A stretch of 64,000 nt of DNA, taken from positions 1 through 64,000 of IMG/VR virus record IMGVR_UViG_3300042391_001456; one strand, written 5' to 3'. The stretch is from a virus. The notes under the pieces were generated by a model. The model ran no database searches and was not told the origin of the DNA. It saw only the letters and a program-made list of their open reading frames with translations. A program made the position numbers and the translations under genes. Shown here one piece after another: positions 43,607-51,589 of the stretch. Position 1 is the first letter of the stretch. Each line of letters opens with the position of its first letter.

Positions 43607-44588
43607 GCCAATCTTTTTTCTTAAAGAATATTATTAGAGATGTTGCTATTGATACTATAATTCCCCAAAAGATGAAATAACCCCATCTCCATTTTAATTC
43701 TGGTAGGTATTCAAAATTCATCCCATATATACCCGCCAAAAATGTTAATGGTATGAATATTGTACTTATTATTGTTAAGAGTTTCATTATTTGGTTCATT
43801 TTTTGACCTTGAATTGAATAATATAAATTTGATAATCCATCTAGTATTTGTTTAGTATCATCAATTTCATCTAAGATATCAACTATATTATCATAGAGTT
43901 CATGAAAAAATCTTCTATTATCAGATTCGATTAGATTTGTATTCATGTTTTCTAAATGTGTTAATATATTTTTAAAAGGAGTTACTAGTTTTTTCAACTC
44001 CAACAATTTTCTTTTTTGTTGTTCTATTTGATTGAAATCAAATTTAGACTTATCACTATTTATGTCTTTTTCAATCGAGTTAACTTCTTTGTTAATAGAG
44101 TATAGAATATCAAAATAGTTATCAATTAAACAACTCAATAGTCTATATAATAGATAATCGCTCGATTTTTGTCGTATTCTGCCTCTATCATTTACTATTC
44201 TATCTCTAACATCATTAAAATGGTCTAATTTTTTACTTTGAAATGATATTAAAAAATTGCTACCTAATATAAAAGTTATTTTATTCTTTTTTATTTCATT
44301 TTTTTCCATCTTCCCGGATTTTATGGTAAAAAAGATATAATATGTATATTCCTCCAACTTGGGTTTTAAATCTTTAAATATATCTTCAGTTGTTACTTTA
44401 TCAATATTAAAGTTATCACATAGTTTTTTTATATGATCAACATCATCTATATTGTGAAAGTTTAACCAATTCACACTTTTATCACAAATTTGATCGTAAT
44501 TAAAACTCTTAGAGAAATATTCAGGATTATTAATCTCTAAATTATATTCATTTGAATTGTAGTGATAAAATTGGCATATTTTTTTCAT
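43602..44588 (-). CDS. corA: CorA-family Mg2+ transporter
   Basis: 328 residues, full length. CorA is a pentameric inner-membrane Mg2+/Co2+ channel. A cytoplasmic alpha/beta N-domain and long helices (EVNSIEKDINSDKSKFDFNQ) lead to two C-terminal membrane helices: LLTIISTIFIPLTFLAGI ending in the YGMNF selectivity motif (GMN 289-291), and WGYFIFWGIIVSIATSLIIF. The C-terminus KKKDWL is the usual cytoplasmic tail. It is unusual in a phage. It is transcribed divergently from the nuclease gene at 44622 through the palindromic promoter. Confidence 0.93.
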   Translation of the reverse strand: MKKICQFYHYNSNEYNLEINNPEYFSKSFNYDQICDKSVNWLNFHNIDDVDHIKKLCDNFNIDKVTTEDIFKDLKPKLEEYTYYIFFTIKSGKMEKNEIKKNKITFILGSNFLISFQSKKLDHFNDVRDRIVNDRGRIRQKSSDYLLYRLLSCLIDNYFDILYSINKEVNSIEKDINSDKSKFDFNQIEQQKRKLLELKKLVTPFKNILTHLENMNTNLIESDNRRFFHELYDNIVDILDEIDDTKQILDGLSNLYYSIQGQKMNQIMKLLTIISTIFIPLTFLAGIYGMNFEYLPELKWRWGYFIFWGIIVSIATSLIIFFKKKDWL

Positions 44589-44624
44589 AATTCTATATAT
44601 TAAAAATTAATATATAGAATTATG
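44586..44624. promoter_or_regulatory. Perfect 18-bp inverted-repeat divergent promoter including both start codons
   Basis: The right arm TTAATATATAGAATTATG (44607-44624) is the exact reverse complement of the left arm (44586-44603), with AAA in the centre. Each arm carries the TTAATATATAG motif and ends in the start codon of a gene (corA to the left, nuclease to the right). Confidence 0.75.
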
Positions 44625-45866
44625 GATATAATAAAATTTTCAAAATTTAACGAGAATGTTCAACTACCAGTTTTAGATATTGTTATTGATTCAAATGGTA
44701 AACTTTATAATGGTAGATTTGGAGACCTAATAAAGGGTAATGTTGTTATTAAAAAAGTAAAAGGTATAAATACCACAGTTGATATATTGGGTAGTGATAA
44801 TAAGAGCTATGTTGCTGGTATAGATAAAAATGGATATTTAGTCGCGCCACCATCTAATATAAAAGACGATTGTTTATTTGTAAATGGTGATTTTGTTAAA
44901 ATACCTATAGATGTTTTAAATTCTATGAAGAAAAAAGATTCTATTTGGAGATTTGGTGTTGATTACACACAATTATTATCATCAGAATCTACTGGTTGGG
45001 TTAATGTTAAAATTGATATGGAGATCTTTAAAAGAGTTAAAAGATATTCATCTGGATTGGGCAGTGTTAAAAGAGGACACACAGCATTTATTTCAAAATT
45101 AGAGGATTTAAACTCTATTAACTTTATTAAAAAAAGAAAAAGAAGTATTAAAAGTATTCAAAGAGAAATGTCTGTTATAATGTTATTGCATTATATCGAA
45201 GAAATTAAAAGTTTTTTCACACCATCAGCAGCTGGATTTTTATTCGAATCTTTTATCGCTGGATTAATTCCAAATGCTAAAGTAATTAGTGATAATAGCG
45301 CAGCTGATATTGTTTCGGATGGTAGAGGTTATCAGGTTAAAACTTTAGATGCTCACAATAACCCAAGTGTTGAGTTTATTATGAGAGATATTGATGGTGT
45401 TAAACAATTTTTAGATCATTATGTTGTTTGTTTTAAGTATGCTGATAGAATAGAAATCTATGTATTGGATGGTGATGTCTCATCACCATCATATTGTGGT
45501 AATCTTTTGAAAAATAGTAAGACCTTTACAAAAGTTGATAAGAAAAATCAAGTAACAAAAATCTATAGAGAATCTTCATATTCTAGAATAAATACATCTA
45601 AAATTAATCCATATATTATTAATTTATTGGGAATTGATGAGAGTATTGATATTATATCAATGGGTTTAAAAGAAACTTTAAATAAATTATATACCGAGTT
45701 ATCATCATTTCAATATAACGTAGAAACTATTGTTGCTGGAGTTAATAAAGATGGTAAACTAATCGGAACAAATGAATTCGATGCTTATAGTAATTTGGCT
45801 AGAAAGAATGCTGAAATTATGAAAGGTGAGTTAGAAAACTTAATAAAACATTACAAAAGAGATTAA
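44622..45866 (+). CDS. PD-(D/E)XK-type nuclease with leader peptide
   Basis: 414 residues. The start MDIIKFSKFNE-N fits the leader (candidate cleavage after FNE). The core TPSAAGFLFESFIAGL, SAADIVSDG and YQVKTLDAHN gives the order E209, D229, Q238-x-K240, a restriction-endonuclease-like active site. The N-terminal 150 residues are beta-rich and unknown, and the C-terminus is helical. If packaged, it could enter the host with the DNA. It could attack host DNA or act in DNA repair; neither is shown. Two more leader genes follow on the same strand. Confidence 0.78.
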   Translation: MDIIKFSKFNENVQLPVLDIVIDSNGKLYNGRFGDLIKGNVVIKKVKGINTTVDILGSDNKSYVAGIDKNGYLVAPPSNIKDDCLFVNGDFVKIPIDVLNSMKKKDSIWRFGVDYTQLLSSESTGWVNVKIDMEIFKRVKRYSSGLGSVKRGHTAFISKLEDLNSINFIKKRKRSIKSIQREMSVIMLLHYIEEIKSFFTPSAAGFLFESFIAGLIPNAKVISDNSAADIVSDGRGYQVKTLDAHNNPSVEFIMRDIDGVKQFLDHYVVCFKYADRIEIYVLDGDVSSPSYCGNLLKNSKTFTKVDKKNQVTKIYRESSYSRINTSKINPYIINLLGIDESIDIISMGLKETLNKLYTELSSFQYNVETIVAGVNKDGKLIGTNEFDAYSNLARKNAEIMKGELENLIKHYKRD

Positions 45867-45870
45867 AGTT

Positions 45871-46158
45871 ATGAAAATATTAAAATATTTAGATTTTATA
45901 AACGAATCGCTACCACGTCAACAATCAGTTGATCAGTTAAAACGTGTTATGAAACAATCATCAAAAACTGATATTGGTAATAGAATTTCTGATATGAATA
46001 AACAGGGAGCTAATATACAATATATTCAAAATCCAATTGATAATGGCATCGAATCTTTTGAGGATTGGCAAAAGCATAATAAGAAATTTGTTTCTTCTTG
46101 GAACTTAAAAGGAATGTTAGGACCATTTAAAGGTGAAGATAATAAGCAAAATAAATAA
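45871..46158 (+). CDS. Small leader-peptide protein, 95 residues
   Basis: Leader MKILKYLDFINE-S, ending in the same INE triplet as the candidate site in the major capsid protein. The rest is polar (QQSVDQLKRVMKQSSKTDIG). Function unknown. It starts 4 bases after the nuclease gene. Confidence 0.75.
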   Translation: MKILKYLDFINESLPRQQSVDQLKRVMKQSSKTDIGNRISDMNKQGANIQYIQNPIDNGIESFEDWQKHNKKFVSSWNLKGMLGPFKGEDNKQNK

Positions 46159-46160
46159 TT

Positions 46161-46901
46161 ATGATTTTTTTAAAAAAATATTCAAATTTTATGAATAATG
46201 GAATAATAATAGCCATTGGAGGTTCTGAAAATGTTGTAGATAATACTATTTTATCAGAAGTTATAAAAAATTCAAAATTCAAAAAAAATTCAAAAATTAT
46301 AATAATCCCAACTGCATCATCCCATCAAGATGATGTCGATGTTAAATATAAAACAGCATTCGAGAAATTAGGGTGTAAGTATATAAAAACACTATTTATA
46401 TCATCTAAGGATCAAGTTGATTCAGAAGATAATTTGAATCTATTAAAAGAATCTAATATCTTAATGTTTTCTGGTGGTGATCAATCTAGAATAAGTGAAT
46501 GTTTTATAGGAACTAAATTTTTAGAAATTTTAATAAATAAATTTAATTCAGATCATTTTGTTGTAGCTGGTACTTCAGCCGGTGCTATGTGTTTATCTAA
46601 TAATATGATAACCGGTGGAGATAAAATTGTTAAATGTGGAGTGGGTTTATCATTTATTCCGGAACTAATAATAGATACTCATTTTACGGAAAGAAATAGA
46701 TTATCTAGATTATCTAATGCAATTTCAATCTATCCAAATAGAATTGGTGTTGGTTTATCTGAAGATACTGGAATTATTATAAAGAATAATGAAATAGAAG
46801 TTATTGGAACGGGTAGTGTTACTGTTTTTAATTTTGAGGATTTAAAAGAATTAAAATTTAAAGTTTTATATTCTGGTGATAAGTCAATTTTAAATAAATA
46901 A
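46161..46901 (+). CDS. Cyanophycinase-like serine peptidase (S51 family) with leader-like start
   Basis: 246 residues. Family motifs: IIIAIGGSENVVDN near 15-28, ILMFSGGDQSRISE near 100, nucleophile GTSAGAMCLS (S139), and DTHFTERNRLSRL (H174) followed by GVGLSEDTGIII. The S51 family cuts acidic-side-chain dipeptides (peptidase E) or cyanophycin; the R-x-x-R-L segment is typical of cyanophycinases. The start MIFLKKYSNFMNN is a degenerate leader without the Glu, so packaging is less certain. It begins 2 bases after the preceding stop. Confidence 0.85.
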   Translation: MIFLKKYSNFMNNGIIIAIGGSENVVDNTILSEVIKNSKFKKNSKIIIIPTASSHQDDVDVKYKTAFEKLGCKYIKTLFISSKDQVDSEDNLNLLKESNILMFSGGDQSRISECFIGTKFLEILINKFNSDHFVVAGTSAGAMCLSNNMITGGDKIVKCGVGLSFIPELIIDTHFTERNRLSRLSNAISIYPNRIGVGLSEDTGIIIKNNEIEVIGTGSVTVFNFEDLKELKFKVLYSGDKSILNK

Positions 46902-46927
46902 TATAATTAAAAAATGATATATAGAAT

Positions 46928-46963
46928 ATTAAGTATTTAAAAAGATTTAATGAGGTTATATAG
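46928..46963 (+). pseudogene. Relic leader-peptide gene start (ATT in place of ATG)
   Basis: The frame reads I-KYLKRFNEVI-stop. A GATATATAG motif lies just upstream. It matches the shared leader but has ATT where ATG is expected and stops after the candidate cleavage site. It lies in a 127-base gap between two leader genes that holds nothing else I can identify. Confidence 0.5.
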
Positions 46964-47028
46964 ACTTAGAAACACAAAAAAGATTTAAAAAATATGTATA
47001 TCAATACATAAAAAAATAAATAGTAAAT

Positions 47029-47352
47029 ATGAAATATTTAAAAACGTTTGAGAGTTATAGTGAGAAAGGTTTAGCTCAGGAAATTGCTGAAGACATTCTA
47101 CCAAAACTACAAGAAATTAAAAAAGAGAAAGGTATTTTTACAGTAGGTATGTTTGATAACTACATGGAAGAAAGAAAAGGTGATATGAAATTAACTGACG
47201 AAGTTATGTCTGAATTAGTTAATATGGGATTTGATTTTGATTCTGGTGATGATGATGATTTCTACTTTGTAGAAGATGACGAAGAAGGTGATGTTCCACC
47301 ACCTCCTCCTGGCTTCGAAGGTTATCCAGGGATGGAATATAGTTTAAACTAA
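47029..47352 (+). CDS. Acidic leader-peptide protein, 107 residues
   Basis: Leader MKYLKTFE-S. The body has a helical segment (AQEIAEDILPKLQEIKKEKG), then a very acidic stretch (SGDDDDFYFVEDDEEGD) and a PPPPPG run. I do not recognise it. The acidity is like T4 internal and core proteins, but homology is not claimed. Confidence 0.75.
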   Translation: MKYLKTFESYSEKGLAQEIAEDILPKLQEIKKEKGIFTVGMFDNYMEERKGDMKLTDEVMSELVNMGFDFDSGDDDDFYFVEDDEEGDVPPPPPGFEGYPGMEYSLN

Positions 47353-47369
47353 AAAAATAAATATAAGTG

Positions 47370-47552
47370 ATGAAACATTTAAGAAAATTCAACGAAGCTG
47401 CTAAAGTTGAAAAAACATCTAAGAAAGATGAGATTGAAGACTTTATCAGTAAGAATAAGAAAAACAAATCTTCTTACGAAATGTATAAAGTATTAAGAGA
47501 AAAAGGTTATACTGAAGCCAATCTTAAAGATTATTTCTACGATAACTACTAA
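47370..47552 (+). CDS. Small leader-peptide protein, 60 residues
   Basis: Leader MKHLRKFNE-A. The start is ATG 47370; the GTG three bases before it is unlikely. The rest is basic then helical (DFISKNKKNKSSYEMYKVLR, EANLKDYFYDNY). Function unknown. Confidence 0.72.
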   Translation: MKHLRKFNEAAKVEKTSKKDEIEDFISKNKKNKSSYEMYKVLREKGYTEANLKDYFYDNY

Positions 47553-47568
47553 AAATTAATTATACATT

Positions 47569-48171
47569 ATGTTAAAAAGTAAATCAAAAATGATTAAACC
47601 AATTACACTTCCTGAATACAAAGGTGATAGGGTTTATATGCACGAATTTGATATGGCTAATCCTTCACTACCAATTGGTTATGAAAGATGGAATGGTGTT
47701 CTTAAAGAAATAATCGCTAGTTCACCAAAACAAACTGGGAAAGCTTATATCACTATTGATGAGAAAATTGTAAGAGCTGGTGAATCTCATAGAAGAGGTG
47801 GACCACATACTGATGGAAACTATCTATTTGGATGGGGCGGCGGTGGGGGCGGCTGGTTAACTGGTGAAGATGGTAGATTTCTACCAAGAGAACAACACAA
47901 AGAACAATATTGTTCTGATAAAGGTGGTATGTTAATTGTCTCTTCTTACGAGGCTTGTAAAGGTTGGGATGGAGATTTTGATGGAGAACCAAACCAAGGT
48001 GGTGATTGTTCACACTTAGACCTTTCTAAATTAGAAAGTTATAATCTTAAAGCAAATACTTTATATTGGGGAAATAGTACATTCATCCACGAATCACTAC
48101 CATTGGAAGAAGATGTTAAAAGACAATTAATTAGAATAACTCTACCAGCTGATGCTGAAGAATTAGTTTAA
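47569..48171 (+). CDS. 2-oxoglutarate/Fe(II)-dioxygenase-like protein
   Basis: 200 residues. SHRRGGPHTDGNYLFGW gives the H80-x-D82 metal pair, and LYWGNSTFIHESLPL with H174 followed by KRQLIRITLP (R185 or R189) gives the distal His and the 2-oxoglutarate-binding Arg of a double-stranded beta-helix dioxygenase. The Gly-rich loop GWGGGGGGW is odd. Substrate unknown. It has no leader peptide and ends at a terminator. Confidence 0.65.
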   Translation: MLKSKSKMIKPITLPEYKGDRVYMHEFDMANPSLPIGYERWNGVLKEIIASSPKQTGKAYITIDEKIVRAGESHRRGGPHTDGNYLFGWGGGGGGWLTGEDGRFLPREQHKEQYCSDKGGMLIVSSYEACKGWDGDFDGEPNQGGDCSHLDLSKLESYNLKANTLYWGNSTFIHESLPLEEDVKRQLIRITLPADAEELV

Positions 48172-48205
48172 GATAGTGATTGTCAAATATCTAGACAGTC
48201 TTAAA

Positions 48206-48237
48206 TAAAAAACCCACTCAATTTGAGTGGGTTTTTT
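48206..48237. terminator. Intrinsic terminator
   Basis: Stem AACCCACTCAA / TTTGAGTGGGTT with A-run and T-run. The rest of the gap 48172-48294 shows nothing. Confidence 0.85.
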
Positions 48238-48294
48238 CATTTATATACATTATTAGATTTCTAACCATTCTTTTTCTACGAAGAGTATTATCTA

Positions 48295-48519
48295 TTATTT
48301 ATCAATTATTTGGTCAATTTTTTCGTCACGAATTTCAGATTTAGATTTAATGACCGTTAATCTACTCTCAGAAATAACATCAACTTCATCATTATAATCA
48401 TCACCTAAATATTCAATTACTTCATCCTCGGAATTTGCTAAGTAAACACCACAAACACAATCCCATCCCATTTCTACATTGGTTAGGACATAGATATTTT
48501 TACCTTTTAAGTCTATCAT
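48295..48519 (-). CDS. Hypothetical protein, 74 residues
   Basis: I do not recognise it. It starts MIDLKGKNIYVLTNVEMGWD, with an acidic middle (NSEDEVIEYLGDDYNDEVD). Its ATG overlaps the stop of the upstream 56-residue gene (TAATG), so the two are coupled. Confidence 0.65.
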   Translation of the reverse strand: MIDLKGKNIYVLTNVEMGWDCVCGVYLANSEDEVIEYLGDDYNDEVDVISESRLTVIKSKSEIRDEKIDQIIDK

Positions 48520-48689
48520 TATTTCAATACCATATATTTAACACCATCTACAATTTTGGTAACATATTTACCAGTTTCTTTTTTCTCAACATTTTTAGAT
48601 GCTCTTTTAGTCGCAACTTTACCGGATTTAGATTTCTCTACTTCACCATACTTTTGTTTGATAACTTCTTTCATTGAAAATCTTTCCAT
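48519..48689 (-). CDS. Small basic protein, 56 residues
   Basis: Starts MERFSMKEVIKQKYGEVEKS and ends VKYMVLK; Lys-rich throughout. It is supported by the coupled TAATG junction with the next gene, the clean frame and a TATATTTG box with GTAGAAA about 20-30 bases upstream, very like the -7 region of the tmRNA promoter. Function unknown; early expression is plausible. Confidence 0.65.
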   Translation of the reverse strand: MERFSMKEVIKQKYGEVEKSKSGKVATKRASKNVEKKETGKYVTKIVDGVKYMVLK

Positions 48690-48730
48690 AATTGATAATG
48701 TTTAATTGTTTCTACAAATATAATAAAACT

Positions 48731-48744
48731 TTTTTAATATATAA
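48731..48744 (+). promoter_or_regulatory. Putative late promoter TTTTTAATATATAA
   Basis: Ends 3 bases before the ATG at 48748. Confidence 0.45.
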
Positions 48745-48747
48745 TAA

Positions 48748-49506
48748 ATGATTAATGAAAATAAAATGTGGTATAAAACCATACCAGAAATTATAAATTG
48801 GTTAGATAGTAAATCAAGCTTACCATGGATCTGGATTGATACAGAGACTAGCGGACTCGGTGGTCCAAAAAAACAACAACTTACTCAAGTTTCAGCAATT
48901 TCAACTCAATATGATTTTAATTCTAATTCTTTTATTGAATTAGATACTTATGATCAAAAAATAAAATTAACAGATGATATAAAATCTAGATATAATTCAC
49001 CTGGTGATACAAGTAGAAGAATATTGAGTTTTAATCATTATGGATCAGGCCAATATAAATGGAGAAATGAAGAAGAAGTAGTTAATGAGTTTTTTAATTG
49101 GTTGGAAAGATATGAGCCATGTTTATTTGTGGCTCAGAATGCTGGTTTTGATATGAATATGTTATCTGGTAGATTTGAACACAAAATAACTAATGAGGTA
49201 TTTGATACTAAGATGTTAATTCAATTATATTATTTACCACTTATTCAAAAATTAGCTGAGACTGATAGTAAATATAAAGATTTAATCAATTTTATTGGAA
49301 CATCTAGTAGAGATAATGGACTTATTTCTTCTTCTTTATCTAAAATTGGACCAGCACTTGGCTTAAATATGAGTGGTTATCACGATGCTTTAACAGATTG
49401 TAGATTGACTATGAATATGTATTTAAAAATTGTTGATTTTCTAAAAGAAAATAAATCGGTTGATATAATGAAGTATCAAACTGATAGAATAAAAGTTATT
49501 AGATAA
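48748..49506 (+). CDS. DEDDh 3'-5' exonuclease (DnaQ-like)
   Basis: 252 residues. Active-site motifs: WIDTETSG (D31, E33), AQNAGFDMNML (D135) and YHDALTDC (H212, D217), the full DEDDh set. It acts on DNA or RNA 3' ends. It may correspond in role to T4 DexA, but the sequence is closer to general DnaQ-type nucleases. The endolysin gene follows by 2 bases. Confidence 0.88.
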   Translation: MINENKMWYKTIPEIINWLDSKSSLPWIWIDTETSGLGGPKKQQLTQVSAISTQYDFNSNSFIELDTYDQKIKLTDDIKSRYNSPGDTSRRILSFNHYGSGQYKWRNEEEVVNEFFNWLERYEPCLFVAQNAGFDMNMLSGRFEHKITNEVFDTKMLIQLYYLPLIQKLAETDSKYKDLINFIGTSSRDNGLISSSLSKIGPALGLNMSGYHDALTDCRLTMNMYLKIVDFLKENKSVDIMKYQTDRIKVIR

Positions 49507-49508
49507 TA

Positions 49509-50123
49509 ATGGATAATTTATTTAAAAGAGGTAGATCGTTAATTGATAAAGATATTGTTACTATTAAAGTGCCATTCATAAACTTTGATGGTAAAGAAGA
49601 TTTTGGTTTATTACAAGTACATAAAGATATTAGTGAAGAAGTTATTAATATCTTCAATGAGATAAAGAATATTGGTTTCCCAATTTTCAAAGTTGAAACC
49701 GTTGATAATTATGATTATGATGATGAGAAATTAGCTGATGGTAATATTACATCTAGTTATAATTTTAGATTTGTTAGTGGGTCTACTAAATTAAGTGATC
49801 ATTCTATTGGATTGGCAATTGATATAAATCCGATGCAGAATCCTTGGATACACATATCAGCATTGAATAAGTATATTTATAAACCAGGTGAAAAAGGAAC
49901 AATAGAGTCTTCTTCTGAAGTGGTGAATATTTTTAAGAAGTTTGGTTGGTCTTGGGGTGGTGATTGGAAAAATCCAGATTATCAACATTTTTTTAAAGGT
50001 GGTGATATTAATAAGAATATTAAGAACAAATTATATATTGATTTGGGAATTGATAATCCATATCAAAGTTCTAATAAGGTCTTTAATTTCAAAGACTTTA
50101 TCAAAAGTGTTATCAAACGTTAA
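49509..50123 (+). CDS. M15-family peptidase endolysin (L-Ala-D-Glu or D-Ala-D-Ala type)
   Basis: 204 residues. It cuts peptidoglycan cross-bridge peptides at lysis. Zinc-site motifs: STKLSDHSIGLAIDINP (H98, D105) and WGGDWKNPDYQHFF (H160), as in VanY-like and phage M15C enzymes. There is no signal peptide, so a holin is needed for release; none is evident nearby. It is cotranscribed with the exonuclease gene. Confidence 0.9.
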   Translation: MDNLFKRGRSLIDKDIVTIKVPFINFDGKEDFGLLQVHKDISEEVINIFNEIKNIGFPIFKVETVDNYDYDDEKLADGNITSSYNFRFVSGSTKLSDHSIGLAIDINPMQNPWIHISALNKYIYKPGEKGTIESSSEVVNIFKKFGWSWGGDWKNPDYQHFFKGGDINKNIKNKLYIDLGIDNPYQSSNKVFNFKDFIKSVIKR

Positions 50124-50159
50124 ACTTATAGAATATCTAATATAAAATAGTTAATCAGA

Positions 50160-50363
50160 ATGGATATAATTGGATCTAAAATAAGAGTTTTAACATATTA
50201 TAAGGAGTGGAAAGATTCTAATTCTAATATAGTTGCATCACATTCTAAATATAATGATTTAGAGGTGTTAAGTATTGAAGAAGTTAAAAAGTATGATGAT
50301 TTTATTAAATATCGTTTAACAATGACGGACGGTGTTGTTTTAAATTTATTCAAAGGATATTAA
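50160..50363 (+). CDS. Hypothetical protein, 67 residues
   Basis: I do not recognise it. It is small, starts MDIIGSKIRVLTYYKEWKDS and looks like a small beta barrel (SH3-like), which is a guess. It lies in the endolysin to gp32 interval. Confidence 0.6.
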   Translation: MDIIGSKIRVLTYYKEWKDSNSNIVASHSKYNDLEVLSIEEVKKYDDFIKYRLTMTDGVVLNLFKGY

Positions 50364-50421
50364 AGATAATAAAAAAAATTGAAATTAAAAACTTTTATAT
50401 TAAAATTTAATATAAATACTA

Positions 50422-50439
50422 ACTGACAACGAAGTCAGT
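50422..50439 (+). promoter_or_regulatory. Leader hairpin before gp32, possible autoregulatory site
   Basis: Stem ACTGAC / GTCAGT with loop AACGAA, followed by an A-rich single-stranded stretch up to the ATG at 50463. T4 gp32 represses its own translation through a folded leader and AT-rich single-stranded RNA. The same logic is inferred here. Confidence 0.45.
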
Positions 50440-50462
50440 ATTAAAAACAAATAAAAAGCAAA

Positions 50463-51443
50463 ATGGCAAATGAAATGGACGATCTATTTAATGGCGGATT
50501 AGACAGTAAAATGGATTTTTTAAACGAGCAAAAAGGAAGTACTAAAAACAATGATGGAATCTACCGAGTAGATTTATCAAAAGTTAAGGACAAAAAAAGA
50601 GGATGGAGATCTGTAGTGAGATTTTTACCTAATTTAACTAAAGAGAGTAAAGTTGGTGAATTAGCAGTTGAGAAAATTACTCACTATGTTGATATCAAAA
50701 ATCCTAAAGAATTGAGTGGATGGTTTGATTCTCCAAAAAATTTCAACGAAAAATGTGCATTAACTGATTTGTATTACACTATGCAAAACTCTAAAAATGC
50801 AGTTTTAATTGAAAAATCAAAACAATTAAAGTATTCAAAAAAGTATTATTCTTATGTACTTGTAATTGAAGATGAGCAACAACCAGAATTAGTTGGTAAA
50901 ACTATGATCTTCCAATACGGTAAAACAATTAAAGATAAAATTTCACAAGAGAAAAACGGAGAAATCTCAGGAGTTCCTTGTAATGTTTTTGATTTAGCTG
51001 AGGGTAAAGATTTCGTAATGATTGTTAAAGAAATTCAAACTGGTGATGAAAAATACCCAGATTATAAAATGTCTACTTTTAAAAGTGATACAACTTCTTT
51101 ACCAATTTATTTTAAAGACAAAGGAGCATTCAAAAACGTACCAACAACAGAAGTGGATGGTAAGTTAAGAGTTACATCTGAAGCTCAATCAAAAGTTAGA
51201 GATTTCTTGTTAGATAGAGAACATGATTTAGAAGAATTCGCACCTAAAAAGTTAAGTGATGATCAAAATGGAAAAATTACTGAGATTATTAATTTCTTAA
51301 CAGGAAAATCTTCTCAAACTTTCGCTAAGACTGAGACAAAACCATCATCCGATGATTTTGATTTTGATGATAGTTTTACACAAAAAACAACATCTACTAC
51401 ATCAGTAGAGGCTGAAGAAGATGATTTTTTTGGTGATTTCTAA
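50463..51443 (+). CDS. gp32: Single-stranded DNA-binding protein (gp32-like)
   Basis: 326 residues, near T4 gp32 (301). It coats single-stranded DNA in replication and recombination. Seen: N-terminal helical LAST-like region, an OB-fold core (RGWRSVVRFLPNLTK, KYYSYVLVIEDEQQPELVGK, FQYGKTI), and an acidic C-tail ending EEDDFFGDF for partner binding. The zinc-binding Cys cluster of T4 gp32 is absent; only one Cys lies in that loop (NEKCALTDLYYTMQN), replaced by a longer insertion. The codons are richer in C-ending forms than in most neighbours, as expected for an abundant protein. Confidence 0.9.
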   Translation: MANEMDDLFNGGLDSKMDFLNEQKGSTKNNDGIYRVDLSKVKDKKRGWRSVVRFLPNLTKESKVGELAVEKITHYVDIKNPKELSGWFDSPKNFNEKCALTDLYYTMQNSKNAVLIEKSKQLKYSKKYYSYVLVIEDEQQPELVGKTMIFQYGKTIKDKISQEKNGEISGVPCNVFDLAEGKDFVMIVKEIQTGDEKYPDYKMSTFKSDTTSLPIYFKDKGAFKNVPTTEVDGKLRVTSEAQSKVRDFLLDREHDLEEFAPKKLSDDQNGKITEIINFLTGKSSQTFAKTETKPSSDDFDFDDSFTQKTTSTTSVEAEEDDFFGDF

Positions 51444-51465
51444 TAACAATTAAAATTATAAAATT

Positions 51466-51499
51466 TTAAAACCTGACTTAAAAAGTCAGGTTTTTTTTG
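51466..51499 (+). terminator. Intrinsic terminator after gp32
   Basis: Stem AACCTGACTT / AAGTCAGGTT, loop AAAA-type, long T-run. Confidence 0.85.
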
Positions 51500-51589
51500 T
51501 GCTCAATAATTTATATAAAAAATCCACTCTTTTTAAAAGAGAGCTTTTATCTACAATATATACACTTAGATAAAAAATAAATAAATTAA

